Shown here in pieces: positions 23,725 to 32,043 of a stretch of DNA of 45,817 nt. This stretch comes from CAYSRC01 sp964433495. Its GTDB lineage: Bacteria > Bacillota > Clostridia > Oscillospirales > Ruminococcaceae. Below the pieces are notes generated by a model that did no database searches, had not been told where the DNA came from, and worked only from the letters and a program-made list of their open reading frames with translations. The stretch lies in assembly GCA_964433495.1 (NCBI GenBank), contig CAYSRC010000014.1, positions 1-45,817 on the forward strand. The letters run 5' to 3'. The translations under genes and the position numbers were made by a program. How positions within the stretch are numbered: the stretch's first letter is position 1; every line of letters begins with the position of its first letter.

Positions 23725-23845
23725 GCCGTCGGGGCGTGTCCGAAGACAGAGTTAGACGAAGTCAAAGAGAGAAAAGGGTACAGCAGTCCCCGAACGGCAG
23801 GGGATGGCGTTCCTTAAATTCTCATTTCGGACACTTCCCGCCGTC
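23725..23845. repeat. Possible MITE-like element
   Basis: GTGTCCGAA (23736-23744) and TTCGGACAC (23826-23834) are perfect inverted repeats, with partial complementarity (GGGC, CCGCC) extending outward to about 20 nt. The 80-nt interior contains a CCCC/GGGG hairpin and no gene. Target duplication is not evident. Confidence 0.4.
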
Positions 23846-23908
23846 GTTCGGCCGTTACTCGCTCCTAAAACCTGTGTCAAATTCTACCGATATTCGACTA
23901 CTCAAAGC

Positions 23909-23937
23909 TTGCGTGCAGACATCGTTCGATTTACAAT
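23909..23937 (+). promoter_or_regulatory. Promoter of the XRE-AAA-CYTH gene
   Basis: TTGCGT (23909-23914), 17-nt spacer, TACAAT (23932-23937). The start near 23944 leaves a leader of only about 20 nt, which includes AAGGAGGG at 23946-23953. Confidence 0.65.
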
Positions 23938-23962
23938 AGATTTGTAAGGAGGGTGATTTGTC

Positions 23963-25270
23963 ATCAACGACTACGCATTTGGGAACAGGCTATTAAATCT
24001 GAGAACAGAGCGCAGGCTCTCCCGGGCAGAGCTTGCCGAAATGCTCGGCGTGACGGACAAGGCCGTTTCAAAGTGGGAGACGGGCAGGGCCAAGCCGACA
24101 ACAAATTCGATCAGAAAGCTGGCGGCACTTTTTGACCTTGACATCGGCGAACTGTTGTCGATGAGGGATGGAGGAAGAAAGATGAAGATTGCAAAAATTG
24201 TCATAACCGGCGGTCCCTGTGCCGGTAAAACCACTGCGATGAGCTGGATTCAGAACTCGTTTACAAAGGCGGGGTACACCGTACTGTTTGTCCCCGAGAC
24301 GGCAACCGAGCTTATAAGCGGCGGCGTCGCGCCGTGGACATGCGGCACAAATGCCGAATATCAAAAATGCCAATTGAAATTGCAGATAGAAAAAGAACAC
24401 ATCTTTGAGCAGGCCGCCCGCACTATGGCGGGTGAAAAGGTTCTTATCGTCTGTGACCGCGGCGCTCTTGACAACAAAGCGTACATGAATGACCTCGAAT
24501 TTGCCGAGGTATTGCAGTTTATCGGTTCCAATGAGGTAGAGCTGCGCGATAACTACGACGCGGTCTTTCATTTGGTCACCGCCGCAAAGGGAGCGGAGGC
24601 ATTTTATACGACCGCAAACAACGCCGCCCGAACCGAAACCGTCGAGCAGGCTGCGGCACTTGACGATAAATTGATTTCGGCATGGACGGGCCACCCCCAC
24701 CTGCGCGTGATTGACAACAATACCGCATCTTTTGAAGATAAGATGAAAAAGCTGATTGCGGAAATCGTCTCTTTTCTGGGAGAGCCCGAGCCCTACGAGA
24801 TCGAGCGCAAATATCTGATTGCATATCCCGATATCAAGTGGCTCGAGAGCAATCCCTCCTGTCGGCGTGTTGAAATTATCCAGACCTATCTCAAAAGCAG
24901 CGACGGCGAGGAGGTTCGAATCCGTCAACGCGGCGTCGGCGGAAACTATATCTACTATCAGACAATTAAACGAAGGATATCGGATGTCAAGCGGCTGGAG
25001 ATCGAACGGCGTCTGTCTCCGGCGGAATATCTCAAGCTTTTAATGGAGGCGGACACAACCAAAAGACAAATCCGCAAGACGAGATATTGCCTTACCTACG
25101 AAAACCAGTATTTTGAGATTGACGTATATCCGTTTTGGGATGACAAGGCCATCGCTGAAATCGAGCTGAATGACGAGAACGCGAAGATTGTCTTCCCGAA
25201 GCAGCTGAAGGTCATCAAAGAGGTCACCGGCGATGACGCCTATATGAATGCATCGCTCGCCAAAATCTAA
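23963..25270 (+). CDS. XRE helix-turn-helix fused to AAA kinase and CYTH domain
   Basis: About 435 residues. The N-terminal 65 are an XRE helix-turn-helix (LRTERRLSRAELAEMLGV, then AVSKWETGRAKPTTNSI). A P-loop NTPase follows (VITGGPCAGKTTAMSW) and a C-terminal CYTH/triphosphate-tunnel domain begins with EIERKYL and continues with EVRIRQRG. The kinase-CYTH combination is common in clostridia; it likely acts on a phosphorylated or triphosphate ligand, unidentified. The helix-turn-helix is open in frame upstream of the first ATG (24041), back to codon ATC 23963, 9 nt after AAGGAGGG. A TGA at 23954 blocks any earlier start. Either ATC (or GTC 23960) starts translation, or one base was lost after TTG 23958, or the protein begins truncated at 24041. 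An internal ATG at 24182 with its own GGAGG could start the kinase alone. Confidence 0.85.
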   Translation: MNDYAFGNRLLNLRTERRLSRAELAEMLGVTDKAVSKWETGRAKPTTNSIRKLAALFDLDIGELLSMRDGGRKMKIAKIVITGGPCAGKTTAMSWIQNSFTKAGYTVLFVPETATELISGGVAPWTCGTNAEYQKCQLKLQIEKEHIFEQAARTMAGEKVLIVCDRGALDNKAYMNDLEFAEVLQFIGSNEVELRDNYDAVFHLVTAAKGAEAFYTTANNAARTETVEQAAALDDKLISAWTGHPHLRVIDNNTASFEDKMKKLIAEIVSFLGEPEPYEIERKYLIAYPDIKWLESNPSCRRVEIIQTYLKSSDGEEVRIRQRGVGGNYIYYQTIKRRISDVKRLEIERRLSPAEYLKLLMEADTTKRQIRKTRYCLTYENQYFEIDVYPFWDDKAIAEIELNDENAKIVFPKQLKVIKEVTGDDAYMNASLAKI

Positions 25271-25289
25271 AGAAAGTGAGGCGCACAAG

Positions 25290-25829
25290 ATGAGACTATC
25301 CGTCAAGAAAATATGCATAACCGCTATGGGGATTGCGCTTTTCGTTGTTTTATCGCTGTGCTTGCAGGTCCCGGTATTTGAAAACTATTACCTCTGCCTG
25401 GGCTATGTTGTCATGACTGTTTTCTGCTATTACTTCGGCCCTGTCAGCGGCATGGCTGTCAGCTGTCTCGGCGTCGTTTTGTACTGCTTGATCACAAGCG
25501 GGCTGCGCGGAATGCCGGGATGGGCAATCGGGAATCTTGTCATCGGTCTTATCGTCGGCTTAACCTGTAAAATGACGTCAAAAATGAAAAACCAATGGTT
25601 GAGGCACCTCATTATCGGGGCTTCTGTTCTGGTGTCGGTTGCTGCGGCGATGCTTGGCGTTAAATCACTTGTTGAAGCTTTGCTATACACACAGCCGTTG
25701 GCGCTAAGGGTGGCAAAAAACACGTACGCTTTTGTAGCAGATGCCGTTGTGATGATGATCAGTCTGCCCATCTGCGTGAGTTTAAAAGGGGTGCTTAACA
25801 AAATGTTCAACGACGTGGCCGAGAAATAA
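25290..25829 (+). CDS. ECF transporter S component
   Basis: 179 residues with about six hydrophobic helices. It begins MRLSVKKICITAMGIALFVV, followed by LCLQVPVFENYYLCLGY and GMPGWAIGNLVIGLIVG, the layout of substrate-binding S components of energy-coupling-factor importers for vitamins and precursors. The T and A components are not in the window. It follows the AAA/CYTH gene by 19 nt and shares its terminator. In related genomes the two genes are usually neighbours (from memory), suggesting that the CYTH protein processes the imported compound. Substrate unknown. Confidence 0.85.
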   Translation: MRLSVKKICITAMGIALFVVLSLCLQVPVFENYYLCLGYVVMTVFCYYFGPVSGMAVSCLGVVLYCLITSGLRGMPGWAIGNLVIGLIVGLTCKMTSKMKNQWLRHLIIGASVLVSVAAAMLGVKSLVEALLYTQPLALRVAKNTYAFVADAVVMMISLPICVSLKGVLNKMFNDVAEK

Positions 25830-25850
25830 AAGAGATACCCGAAATACATA

Positions 25851-25892
25851 AAAGAGCTGTCCGACCTCTTTTTATCGGACAGCTCTTTTCTT
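25851..25892 (+). terminator. Terminator after the ECF gene
   Basis: AAAGAGCTGTCCGA (25851-25864) pairs with TCGGACAGCTCTTT (25875-25888), followed by TCTTG. Confidence 0.88.
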
Positions 25893-26064
25893 GTTCTTAT
25901 GGGAATCAAATAATGTTGCCGACCTGTTGCGGCAAGGGGCCGTCGATCAGCCGACACGCGCTTCTTGTGATCGTAAAATCATTCAAATTTCGATTTGGTC
26001 TTTCTGCCGCGCGTCGCTGTCTTGCGCATCCGCGTCGGCCCGCCCGTGCGGGCCGACGGCCCCG

Positions 26065-27021
26065 TTAATGCTTATAGAACCCCTCGCCCGAGGACTCGCC
26101 CAGCTTGCCCTCGTCGATGTATTTTTTCAGCACGGCCGCCATCTCCTTGAAGTTGTACGGCATCATCATCTTTTTCAAAATCGGGTTCAACAGCCCCGGC
26201 ACCTTCTGATACTGCATGACGATATTGTACGCGGTGGTGAGCCCGACCGTGTCAAAGATTTGGAACGGCCCCTTGGGGGCGCCGGTGCCGCGCGTCCACG
26301 CGGTGTCGATGCTTTGCGGGTCGGAGACCCCCGACACATACAGGTCGAGGCCGCTCAGCAGGAACGGGACCAGCATCGAGTTCAGCAGGTACCCGCTCTT
26401 TTCCTTTCGCACCGGCAGGGCAATCATCCGAATGTCGTTGCTGAACTCGATCAACTCGTCAAAATAACGGGGATCGGTCTTGTCCTGGGCCATGACCTCC
26501 GCCGTATTGTTCTTCCAGATGGAGTTCGCAAAATGAAGCGACAGATACTTTTCGGGTCTGCCTGTATATTTTGCAAAGGCGGACGGAAGCAGGGTGGAGG
26601 AGTTGGTCGCGATGACCGTCTTTTCGGGAAGGTACGGGGCCAGCTTTTGATAAAAGGCTATCTTGTCCTTCTCGTTTTCCGCCATCGATTCGATGACAAG
26701 GTCCGCGTCCTCCACCGCTTTTTTCATATCCAGCTCCAGCTTAAGGCCGGAGTAGGCCTGTTCCACCCGCTCGATGCACGCCTTTTTGTCAAAGGCGTCG
26801 CTGTCCGCGATGCCTGCGGCCCAAGGGCCCTCGCCGCTCGCCATCTTTTCGATGGTGTCGAGATAGGTTTGCTTTAAATGTTCCAGCTTCGGCCGGGTAC
26901 GGCCGACCGAGCCCTCGGACCTCAGCCAAATTGTCACATCAAACCCGCAATAGGCGCTCTGAAAGGCGATCTGACTGCCCAGCACGCCGCCGCCCGCCAC
27001 GACGATCTTTTTATAACGCAT
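26065..27021 (-). CDS. 3-hydroxyacyl-CoA dehydrogenase
   Basis: 318 residues from ATG 27021 (GTGAGGG upstream). NAD-binding Rossmann motif VVAGGGVLGSQIAFQSA at the N-terminus, catalytic region ATNSSTLLPSAFA and LHFANSIWKNNTAEVM, then the helical C-terminal dimer domain ending ESSGEGFYKH. It oxidises 3-hydroxyacyl-CoA or a related hydroxy acid with NAD. The active-site block reads HFANSI where bacterial FadB/Hbd have HFFNP, so the substrate may be unusual. It is transcribed away from the TetR gene, whose product likely controls it. Confidence 0.9.
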   Translation of the reverse strand: MRYKKIVVAGGGVLGSQIAFQSAYCGFDVTIWLRSEGSVGRTRPKLEHLKQTYLDTIEKMASGEGPWAAGIADSDAFDKKACIERVEQAYSGLKLELDMKKAVEDADLVIESMAENEKDKIAFYQKLAPYLPEKTVIATNSSTLLPSAFAKYTGRPEKYLSLHFANSIWKNNTAEVMAQDKTDPRYFDELIEFSNDIRMIALPVRKEKSGYLLNSMLVPFLLSGLDLYVSGVSDPQSIDTAWTRGTGAPKGPFQIFDTVGLTTAYNIVMQYQKVPGLLNPILKKMMMPYNFKEMAAVLKKYIDEGKLGESSGEGFYKH

Positions 27022-27056
27022 AATAACCCTCACTTCCTGCATCTTGACGTAGTAAT

Positions 27057-27070
27057 GATACTTTAGTATC
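27057..27070. promoter_or_regulatory. Probable TetR operator, dehydrogenase side
   Basis: Perfect inverted repeat GATAC-TTTA-GTATC, positioned where the dehydrogenase transcript would start (about 27074). The same half-sites recur at 27127-27150. Confidence 0.65.
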
Positions 27071-27080
27071 TTTATTTCAG

Positions 27081-27109
27081 ATGTTAACAGCGATCCGCTG
27101 CCGTGTCAA
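27081..27109 (-). promoter_or_regulatory. Promoter of the 3-hydroxyacyl-CoA dehydrogenase
   Basis: On the minus strand TTGACA (27109-27104), 17-nt spacer, TAACAT (27086-27081). Confidence 0.75.
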
Positions 27110-27124
27110 TTCGGCGCGGCAGTA

Positions 27125-27152
27125 TTGATACTTTTGATAGAAAAAGTATCTT
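27125..27152 (+). promoter_or_regulatory. Promoter and overlapping operator of the TetR gene
   Basis: TTGATA (27125-27130), 16-nt spacer, TATCTT (27147-27152). GATAC (27127-27131) and GTATC (27146-27150) half-sites overlap both boxes, consistent with autoregulation. Confidence 0.6.
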
Positions 27153-27173
27153 AGACGGGGGAGGGGAGATATC

Positions 27174-27707
27174 GTGAGGCGAAGAAACGAGACGACGGAA
27201 TTTCTGCTCGAATGCATGGCGGATTCTCTGCTTGCACTGATGAGGGAAAAGGAGTACGGCAGCATAACCGTCGACGAAATCACAAAAAAGGCCGGCGTCG
27301 GGAGGGCCACCTATTTTCGCCATGTCGAAAGCAAGGAGGCCCTGATCGTCTATAAGCTCAAGCTGTGTTGGCAGCGCTGGGCGGCACAGGCCGGGCTTCG
27401 GACGACGACCGGCTTTGCGCTTGAAAACACGGAGGCCTTTTTCAGATTCAACTACGCCAACCGGGACTGGTTTCTGCTCGTGTACAAAGCGGGGCTGTCG
27501 CAAACCCTGCTTTCGGCCTTCGACGCGATCCTTTCGGAGCGTGGAGAGACCGGGGAGCAGCAGTATGCAAACGCCTTTTTCAAATACGGCCTCTTCGGCA
27601 TCCTGAACGCATGGATTTTGAACGAATTCAAAGAGTCCCCCGACGAGATGATCGCGATAGGGCGGCGGATTATCTCCTCCATCGTCCGCGACGCGGCGAA
27701 GAGTTAG
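27174..27707 (+). CDS. TetR/AcrR family regulator
   Basis: 177 residues starting at GTG 27174 (GAGGGGAG upstream). The N-terminal helix-turn-helix is clear: YGSITVDEITKKAGVGRATY then FRHVESKEALI. The C-terminal region is helical and aromatic-rich, suited to a small acyl-type ligand, with no named subfamily seen. Divergent from the dehydrogenase gene, with GATAC/GTATC operators in the shared 150-nt region. Confidence 0.93.
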   Translation: MRRRNETTEFLLECMADSLLALMREKEYGSITVDEITKKAGVGRATYFRHVESKEALIVYKLKLCWQRWAAQAGLRTTTGFALENTEAFFRFNYANRDWFLLVYKAGLSQTLLSAFDAILSERGETGEQQYANAFFKYGLFGILNAWILNEFKESPDEMIAIGRRIISSIVRDAAKS

Positions 27708-28068
27708 GCGAGGCGCGTGCGCACGGTGTGCGGCCGGACGACCTTGACCCCGCCGGCGATATGGCCGACAACACGGCGAACGTCCCCGAAACGGCCCGAC
27801 GGTTCGTCGGTCATTTAAAGGCCGCGCGCCCGCGCCGCGCGGCAGCGGACTCGTCCGTCGCCCGCCTTGCCGTTATTCGCCGTCGGGCATTCGATCCCCG
27901 GCGGAGTTTGCCGCCGCCTCTCCCCTTCGATCTGCACGCGGTCTTGTTCAAAAAAGCGGGTGCGCGCCCCGCGCTTCCCGAGGCCTGCGCGATATCCTTG
28001 ATTTTATCCGCAAAAGCGCACAGAGCGCAGACAAGCCCGCAGGACTTTTTTAAGGCATATATAAGTAA
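27708..28068. other. Gene-free stretch after the TetR gene
   Basis: GC-rich, with an uninterrupted plus-strand frame that continues from within the TetR gene in another frame; no ribosome site or family resemblance. No terminator is obvious. Confidence 0.4.
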
Positions 28069-28097
28069 TTGACTTATGACTGCTTCAGAAATATAAT
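28069..28097 (+). promoter_or_regulatory. Promoter of the reductase-importer operon
   Basis: TTGACT (28069-28074), 17-nt spacer, TATAAT (28092-28097). It opens a leader of about 380 nt before the ATG at 28484. Confidence 0.85.
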
Positions 28098-28130
28098 GTA
28101 ATTAGTATATGAATCGGATATGCTCAACCT

Positions 28131-28415
28131 GTACAACCGCTGTTCGTCACGCCCCAAAATGCGCCGCGCCCGACCGATGCCGTTCGGGCCCTCGGCGGGC
28201 GGCTGTCAATGGGCGGCAGCGCTTGCGCTCTGCCGGGGCCGGGGGGCTTTGCGCAGGGCGGCGAATACGGGCAATTCTTTGAAAATTGCCCGTACAACCG
28301 CTCGGCTTCTCTGTGTGAGCGCAGGGGGACCGATTCCCCGTTGCAATAAACCGAACCGTTTTCTGCGGCGGAGATTTGGGGCCGTGCGGCGGCAGGGCTT
28401 GCGCTCTGTCGGGGC
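28131..28415 (+). promoter_or_regulatory. Long structured leader with internal duplications
   Basis: The leader contains GTACAACCGCT twice (28131-28141 and 28292-28302) and a 28-nt block twice with two differences (28212-28239 and 28388-28415, both around GCTTGCGCTCTG). A perfect hairpin lies at 28266-28294 (TACGGGCAATT/AATTGCCCGTA). The order and spacing suggest two diverged copies of one structured unit. I do not recognise a known riboswitch. It could sense the compound handled by the operon. Confidence 0.5.
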
Positions 28416-28483
28416 AGTGAAGGGAATATCACAATCAATAGGGATTTTTGCGTCAACGGACGATGAAAGGATGGAGGCCTAAC

Positions 28484-31051
28484 ATGAAAGTTTTAGTTAT
28501 CGGCGGGGTCGCGGCGGGGACAAAAGCCGCTGCGAAAATCAAGCGCTGCGACCGCAGCGCACAGGTCAAAATACTGACCAAAAGCACCGACATTTCCTAC
28601 GCGGGCTGCGGGCTGCCCTACTATATCGGCGGCTCGATTGAAACAAGGGAGGAGCTCATCGTAAACTCTCCCGAAAGGTTTGCCGCGCTCACGGGCGCCG
28701 AGGTGGCAACCGGCTGTGAAGTCCTGTCGGTGAATCCCGAGGAAAAGCTCGTCACCTATCGGTCCGACGGCGCGTCCTCGACCGAGCGCTATGACAAGCT
28801 GATTATCGCCACCGGCGCGGAGCCGTTTGTTCCCCCCATCGACGGGGTGAACAACGAGGGGGTCTTTACCGTCCGCACGCCGGACGACGCGATCGGCATA
28901 CGCGCCTATATCGAACAAAAAGCCTGCAAAAGGGCGGTTGTGTGCGGCGCCGGGTTTATCGGCCTTGAGGTCGCCGAAAACCTCCTTTCCGCGGGCCTTG
29001 ACGTGACGGTGCTCGATTTTGCCGACACCGTCATGCCCAACGCGTTTGACCCCGAAATGGCCGAATACGCCAAGCGGCAGCTGCAAGCCGCCTCAATCCG
29101 CGTGCTGACCGGCACAAAGATAACCGGCATTGTCGGGGAGGGCGCCGCGACCGGCGTTGCGACAACGGCGGGCAACCTTTCGGCCGACATCGTCGTCCTC
29201 GCCATCGGCATCCGTCCCGCGACCGCATTTCTTGAAAACTCGGGCATCGAGACCGACCGCGGCGCGATCATTGTCGACGAAACCATGCGGACGAACATAC
29301 CCGACATCTACGCGGCGGGCGACTGCGCAGTCGTCAAAAACGCAATCACCGGCAAGCCGCAGTGGTCCGCAATGGGCTCCACCGCGAACATCACCGCCCG
29401 CCTGCTCGCGAAGGGCGTCTGCGGGGAGAAAGCCGTCTATCCCGGCTGCCTCGGGACCGGCGTCGCAAAGCTGCTGCCCAACCTCAACTGCGGCAGAACC
29501 GGCCTGACCGAGGCCGACGCGGTCAAAAACGGCTATAAGCCGGTCAGCGTCGTGTGCGTGCTCGACGACAAGGCGCACTACTATGCCGACGCTTCGACAT
29601 TTACGATAAAGATGATTGCCGACGCCGACAGCAGAAGGCTGCTCGGCGTGCAGGTGTTCGGCAGCGGGGCCGTGGACAAGATGGTCGACATCGCCGTCGC
29701 GGGCATTTCGGCCGGCACAACCGTCGACGGGTTTGATTCGCTCGATTTCGCGTACGCCCCGCCCTTTTCAACGGCAATCAGCCCGTTTGTGACGGCCTGC
29801 TATATCCTCGAGAACAAGCTCTCCGGCGAGTTTGAAACCTTCACCCCCCGCGAGTATGCGGACGGCGCGGCAAAGGGATATACCGTCATCGACGCGCATC
29901 CCGCCGCTGCCGTCGCCGGCGCAAAATGGGTCGATATCACAAAGGCCGACAACGGCATCGAGGGGTTCGAGCGGGATGCAAAGCTGCTTCTTGTGTGCGC
30001 GAAGGGCAAGCGCGGATACTTTTTGCAAAATCGCCTCAAGAGCGCCGGGTATACGAACACCCGCGTTCTCGAGGGCGGCGCGTTCTTTAACCGCGTGAAG
30101 GTCGAGCGAAACGGCGCAAAGCTGTCCGAGGACGAGATCAAGCGCGTAAAGGGCCTCGGGTGCCTGCAGGACAAGCGGTTCGGCGATGTGTTCAACGTGC
30201 GCGTCATCACCCGCAACGGAAAAATCACCGCCGACGAGCAGATGAAGATCGCCGAGGCGGCGAAGAAGTACGGCTCGGGCGAGGTGACCATGACGACCCG
30301 CCTGACGCTCGAGATCCAGGGCGTGCCGTATGACAACCTCGACGACCTGTTTGCGTTCCTCGCGGACGCAGGGCTCAAGACCGGGGGCACGGGGTCAAAG
30401 GTGCGCCCCGTCGTGTCCTGCAAGGGCACCACATGTCAGTACGGCCTTATCGACACGCTCGCGCTTTCCGAAAAGCTGCACAAGCTGTTCTACGAGGGCT
30501 ACCACGACCTGACCCTCCCGCACAAGTTCAAAATTGCCGTCGGCGGCTGCCCGAACAACTGTGTAAAGCCCGACCTTAACGACCTCGGCATCATCGGGCA
30601 GAGGATCCCGGAGACAGACTTTTCAAAATGCCGCGGCTGCAAGGTCTGTCAGGTGGAAAACGCCTGCCCGATCCATGTCGCGGCGGTGCGCGACGGCAAG
30701 ATCAGGATCGAGCCCGACGAGTGCAACCATTGCGGCCGCTGCATCGACAGATGCCCGTTCGGCGCGGTCAACGAGGCGCGCGTCGGCTACAAGGTCTATA
30801 TCGGCGGAAGATGGGGCAAAAAAGTCGCCGAGGGCAGGGCTCTCACCAAAATCTTCACAAGCGAGCAGGAGGTGATCGACATCGTCGACCGCGCGATCAT
30901 GTTCTTCCGCAGCGAGGGCGTGACGGGCGAGCGCTTTGCCGACACCGTTGCGCGGCTCGGGTTCGACTATGTCAACGAGCAGCTGATCAACGGCTCCATC
31001 AACAAGGAAGAGATCATGAAAAAGACGGTAAAGGGCGGCGCTACATGCTGA
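28484..31051 (+). CDS. CoA-disulfide-reductase / rhodanese / siroheme-FeS reductase fusion
   Basis: 855 residues (GGAGG 6 nt upstream). Residues 1-450 form an FAD/NAD(P)H disulfide reductase of the CoA-disulfide/NADH-oxidase type: VLVIGGVAAGTKAAAK, active cysteine C42 in YAGCGLPYY, NAD motif VVCGAGFIGLEVAENL, and FAD site IYAAGDCA. Residues about 465-560 are rhodanese-like with cysteine in LLLVCAKGKRGYF. Residues about 590-710 look like a nitrite/sulfite reductase half: C646-x5-C651 and C689-x3-C693, the siroheme/4Fe-4S pattern. A ferredoxin part follows (CRGCKVCQ, CNHCGRCIDRCPFGA). It probably moves electrons from NAD(P)H through FAD to sulfur species. It overlaps the importer gene by 7 nt. 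Confidence 0.88.
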   Translation: MKVLVIGGVAAGTKAAAKIKRCDRSAQVKILTKSTDISYAGCGLPYYIGGSIETREELIVNSPERFAALTGAEVATGCEVLSVNPEEKLVTYRSDGASSTERYDKLIIATGAEPFVPPIDGVNNEGVFTVRTPDDAIGIRAYIEQKACKRAVVCGAGFIGLEVAENLLSAGLDVTVLDFADTVMPNAFDPEMAEYAKRQLQAASIRVLTGTKITGIVGEGAATGVATTAGNLSADIVVLAIGIRPATAFLENSGIETDRGAIIVDETMRTNIPDIYAAGDCAVVKNAITGKPQWSAMGSTANITARLLAKGVCGEKAVYPGCLGTGVAKLLPNLNCGRTGLTEADAVKNGYKPVSVVCVLDDKAHYYADASTFTIKMIADADSRRLLGVQVFGSGAVDKMVDIAVAGISAGTTVDGFDSLDFAYAPPFSTAISPFVTACYILENKLSGEFETFTPREYADGAAKGYTVIDAHPAAAVAGAKWVDITKADNGIEGFERDAKLLLVCAKGKRGYFLQNRLKSAGYTNTRVLEGGAFFNRVKVERNGAKLSEDEIKRVKGLGCLQDKRFGDVFNVRVITRNGKITADEQMKIAEAAKKYGSGEVTMTTRLTLEIQGVPYDNLDDLFAFLADAGLKTGGTGSKVRPVVSCKGTTCQYGLIDTLALSEKLHKLFYEGYHDLTLPHKFKIAVGGCPNNCVKPDLNDLGIIGQRIPETDFSKCRGCKVCQVENACPIHVAAVRDGKIRIEPDECNHCGRCIDRCPFGAVNEARVGYKVYIGGRWGKKVAEGRALTKIFTSEQEVIDIVDRAIMFFRSEGVTGERFADTVARLGFDYVNEQLINGSINKEEIMKKTVKGGATC

Positions 31052-32043
31052 CACGCGCAAAAAAAGTTGTTTCGCCGCTCGCCGTCGTTCTCACGGCGGC
31101 GCTGCTCTGCTGCTGCGCGCCGGCCGAAACGGCCGAGCCGATGACGCCCGGCGCAGGCGCGGGGTATCCCTACGCCTTTCGGGACAGCCTCGGCGCAACC
31201 GTCACCCTTGAGCAAAAGCCCGAAACCGTGGCCGTCCTGTTTTCGTCCTATGCCGAGATGTGGACGCTTGCCGGAGGCCGTGTCGACATAACGGTGGGCG
31301 AAAGCATTGAGCGCGGGTTCGCCGCTGACGATGCGGTCGTCGTCGACGAGACGGCCGGGCACAGCGCCATCGACCTTGAGACGTTGGTCGCCGCAAAGCC
31401 CGATCTCGTCATCGGGACGGCCGACTATGAATGTCAGGCGGACGCCGTCGGCTTCTGTCGGGAACACGGCATCCCCGCTGCCGCGTTCACCGTCGAGAGC
31501 GCGGACGATTACCTCGCCGTGCTTCGCATCCTATGCGACATCACCGGGGACGAGGAGGCCTATCAAAACAACGGGCAGGCCGTCGGGGACCGCATCGGCG
31601 TTTTGCTCAGCCGTGTGGATGACTGTCTGAGCTCCGGCGCAGCCGAACCCCCGAGGATCCTCTTTATCCGCGCGGGCTCGTCCGCGTCCTCGACAAAGGC
31701 AAAAAACTCAAATGACAATTTTGTCTGCGCAATGCTCGCGGATCTGTCGGCGGTCAACATTGCGGACTCGGACGGGCAGCTGACCGGCTCGCTCAGCACC
31801 GAGGCCATCCTCGTCGACGACCCCGAATATCTCTTCATCACAACAATGGGGGATGAAAACGCCGCGAAGGAGTACATGAGCTCGCTGTTGGAGACGCCGG
31901 GATGGCGCGACCTTTCGTGCGTGACAAGCGGCAACTTCACATTCCTGCCGAAGTCCATGTTTCATTTCAAGCCGAACGCGCGCTGGGCGGAAGCGTATGA
32001 GTATTTGATTGCGATTTTGTACCCGGAGGTTTCCCTTGACTGA
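31045..32043 (+). CDS. ABC importer substrate-binding lipoprotein (iron-chelate/corrinoid type)
   Basis: 332 residues. A signal peptide with lipobox LLCCCA is followed by the PBP-like fold of the FecB/BtuF class: FRDSLGATVTLEQKPETVAV, then LETLVAAKPDLVIGT and YLFITTMGDENAAKEY. This class carries siderophores, haem or cobalamin; the ligand cannot be read from sequence. Its ATG lies within the end of the reductase gene, so the importer is co-translated with a siroheme-type enzyme. Confidence 0.88.
   Translation: MLTRAKKVVSPLAVVLTAALLCCCAPAETAEPMTPGAGAGYPYAFRDSLGATVTLEQKPETVAVLFSSYAEMWTLAGGRVDITVGESIERGFAADDAVVVDETAGHSAIDLETLVAAKPDLVIGTADYECQADAVGFCREHGIPAAAFTVESADDYLAVLRILCDITGDEEAYQNNGQAVGDRIGVLLSRVDDCLSSGAAEPPRILFIRAGSSASSTKAKNSNDNFVCAMLADLSAVNIADSDGQLTGSLSTEAILVDDPEYLFITTMGDENAAKEYMSSLLETPGWRDLSCVTSGNFTFLPKSMFHFKPNARWAEAYEYLIAILYPEVSLD

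Noticed and set aside
27611..28072. 153-residue frame downstream of and overlapping the TetR gene
   Set aside because: It begins inside the TetR gene in another frame, with no ribosome site and no recognisable protein.
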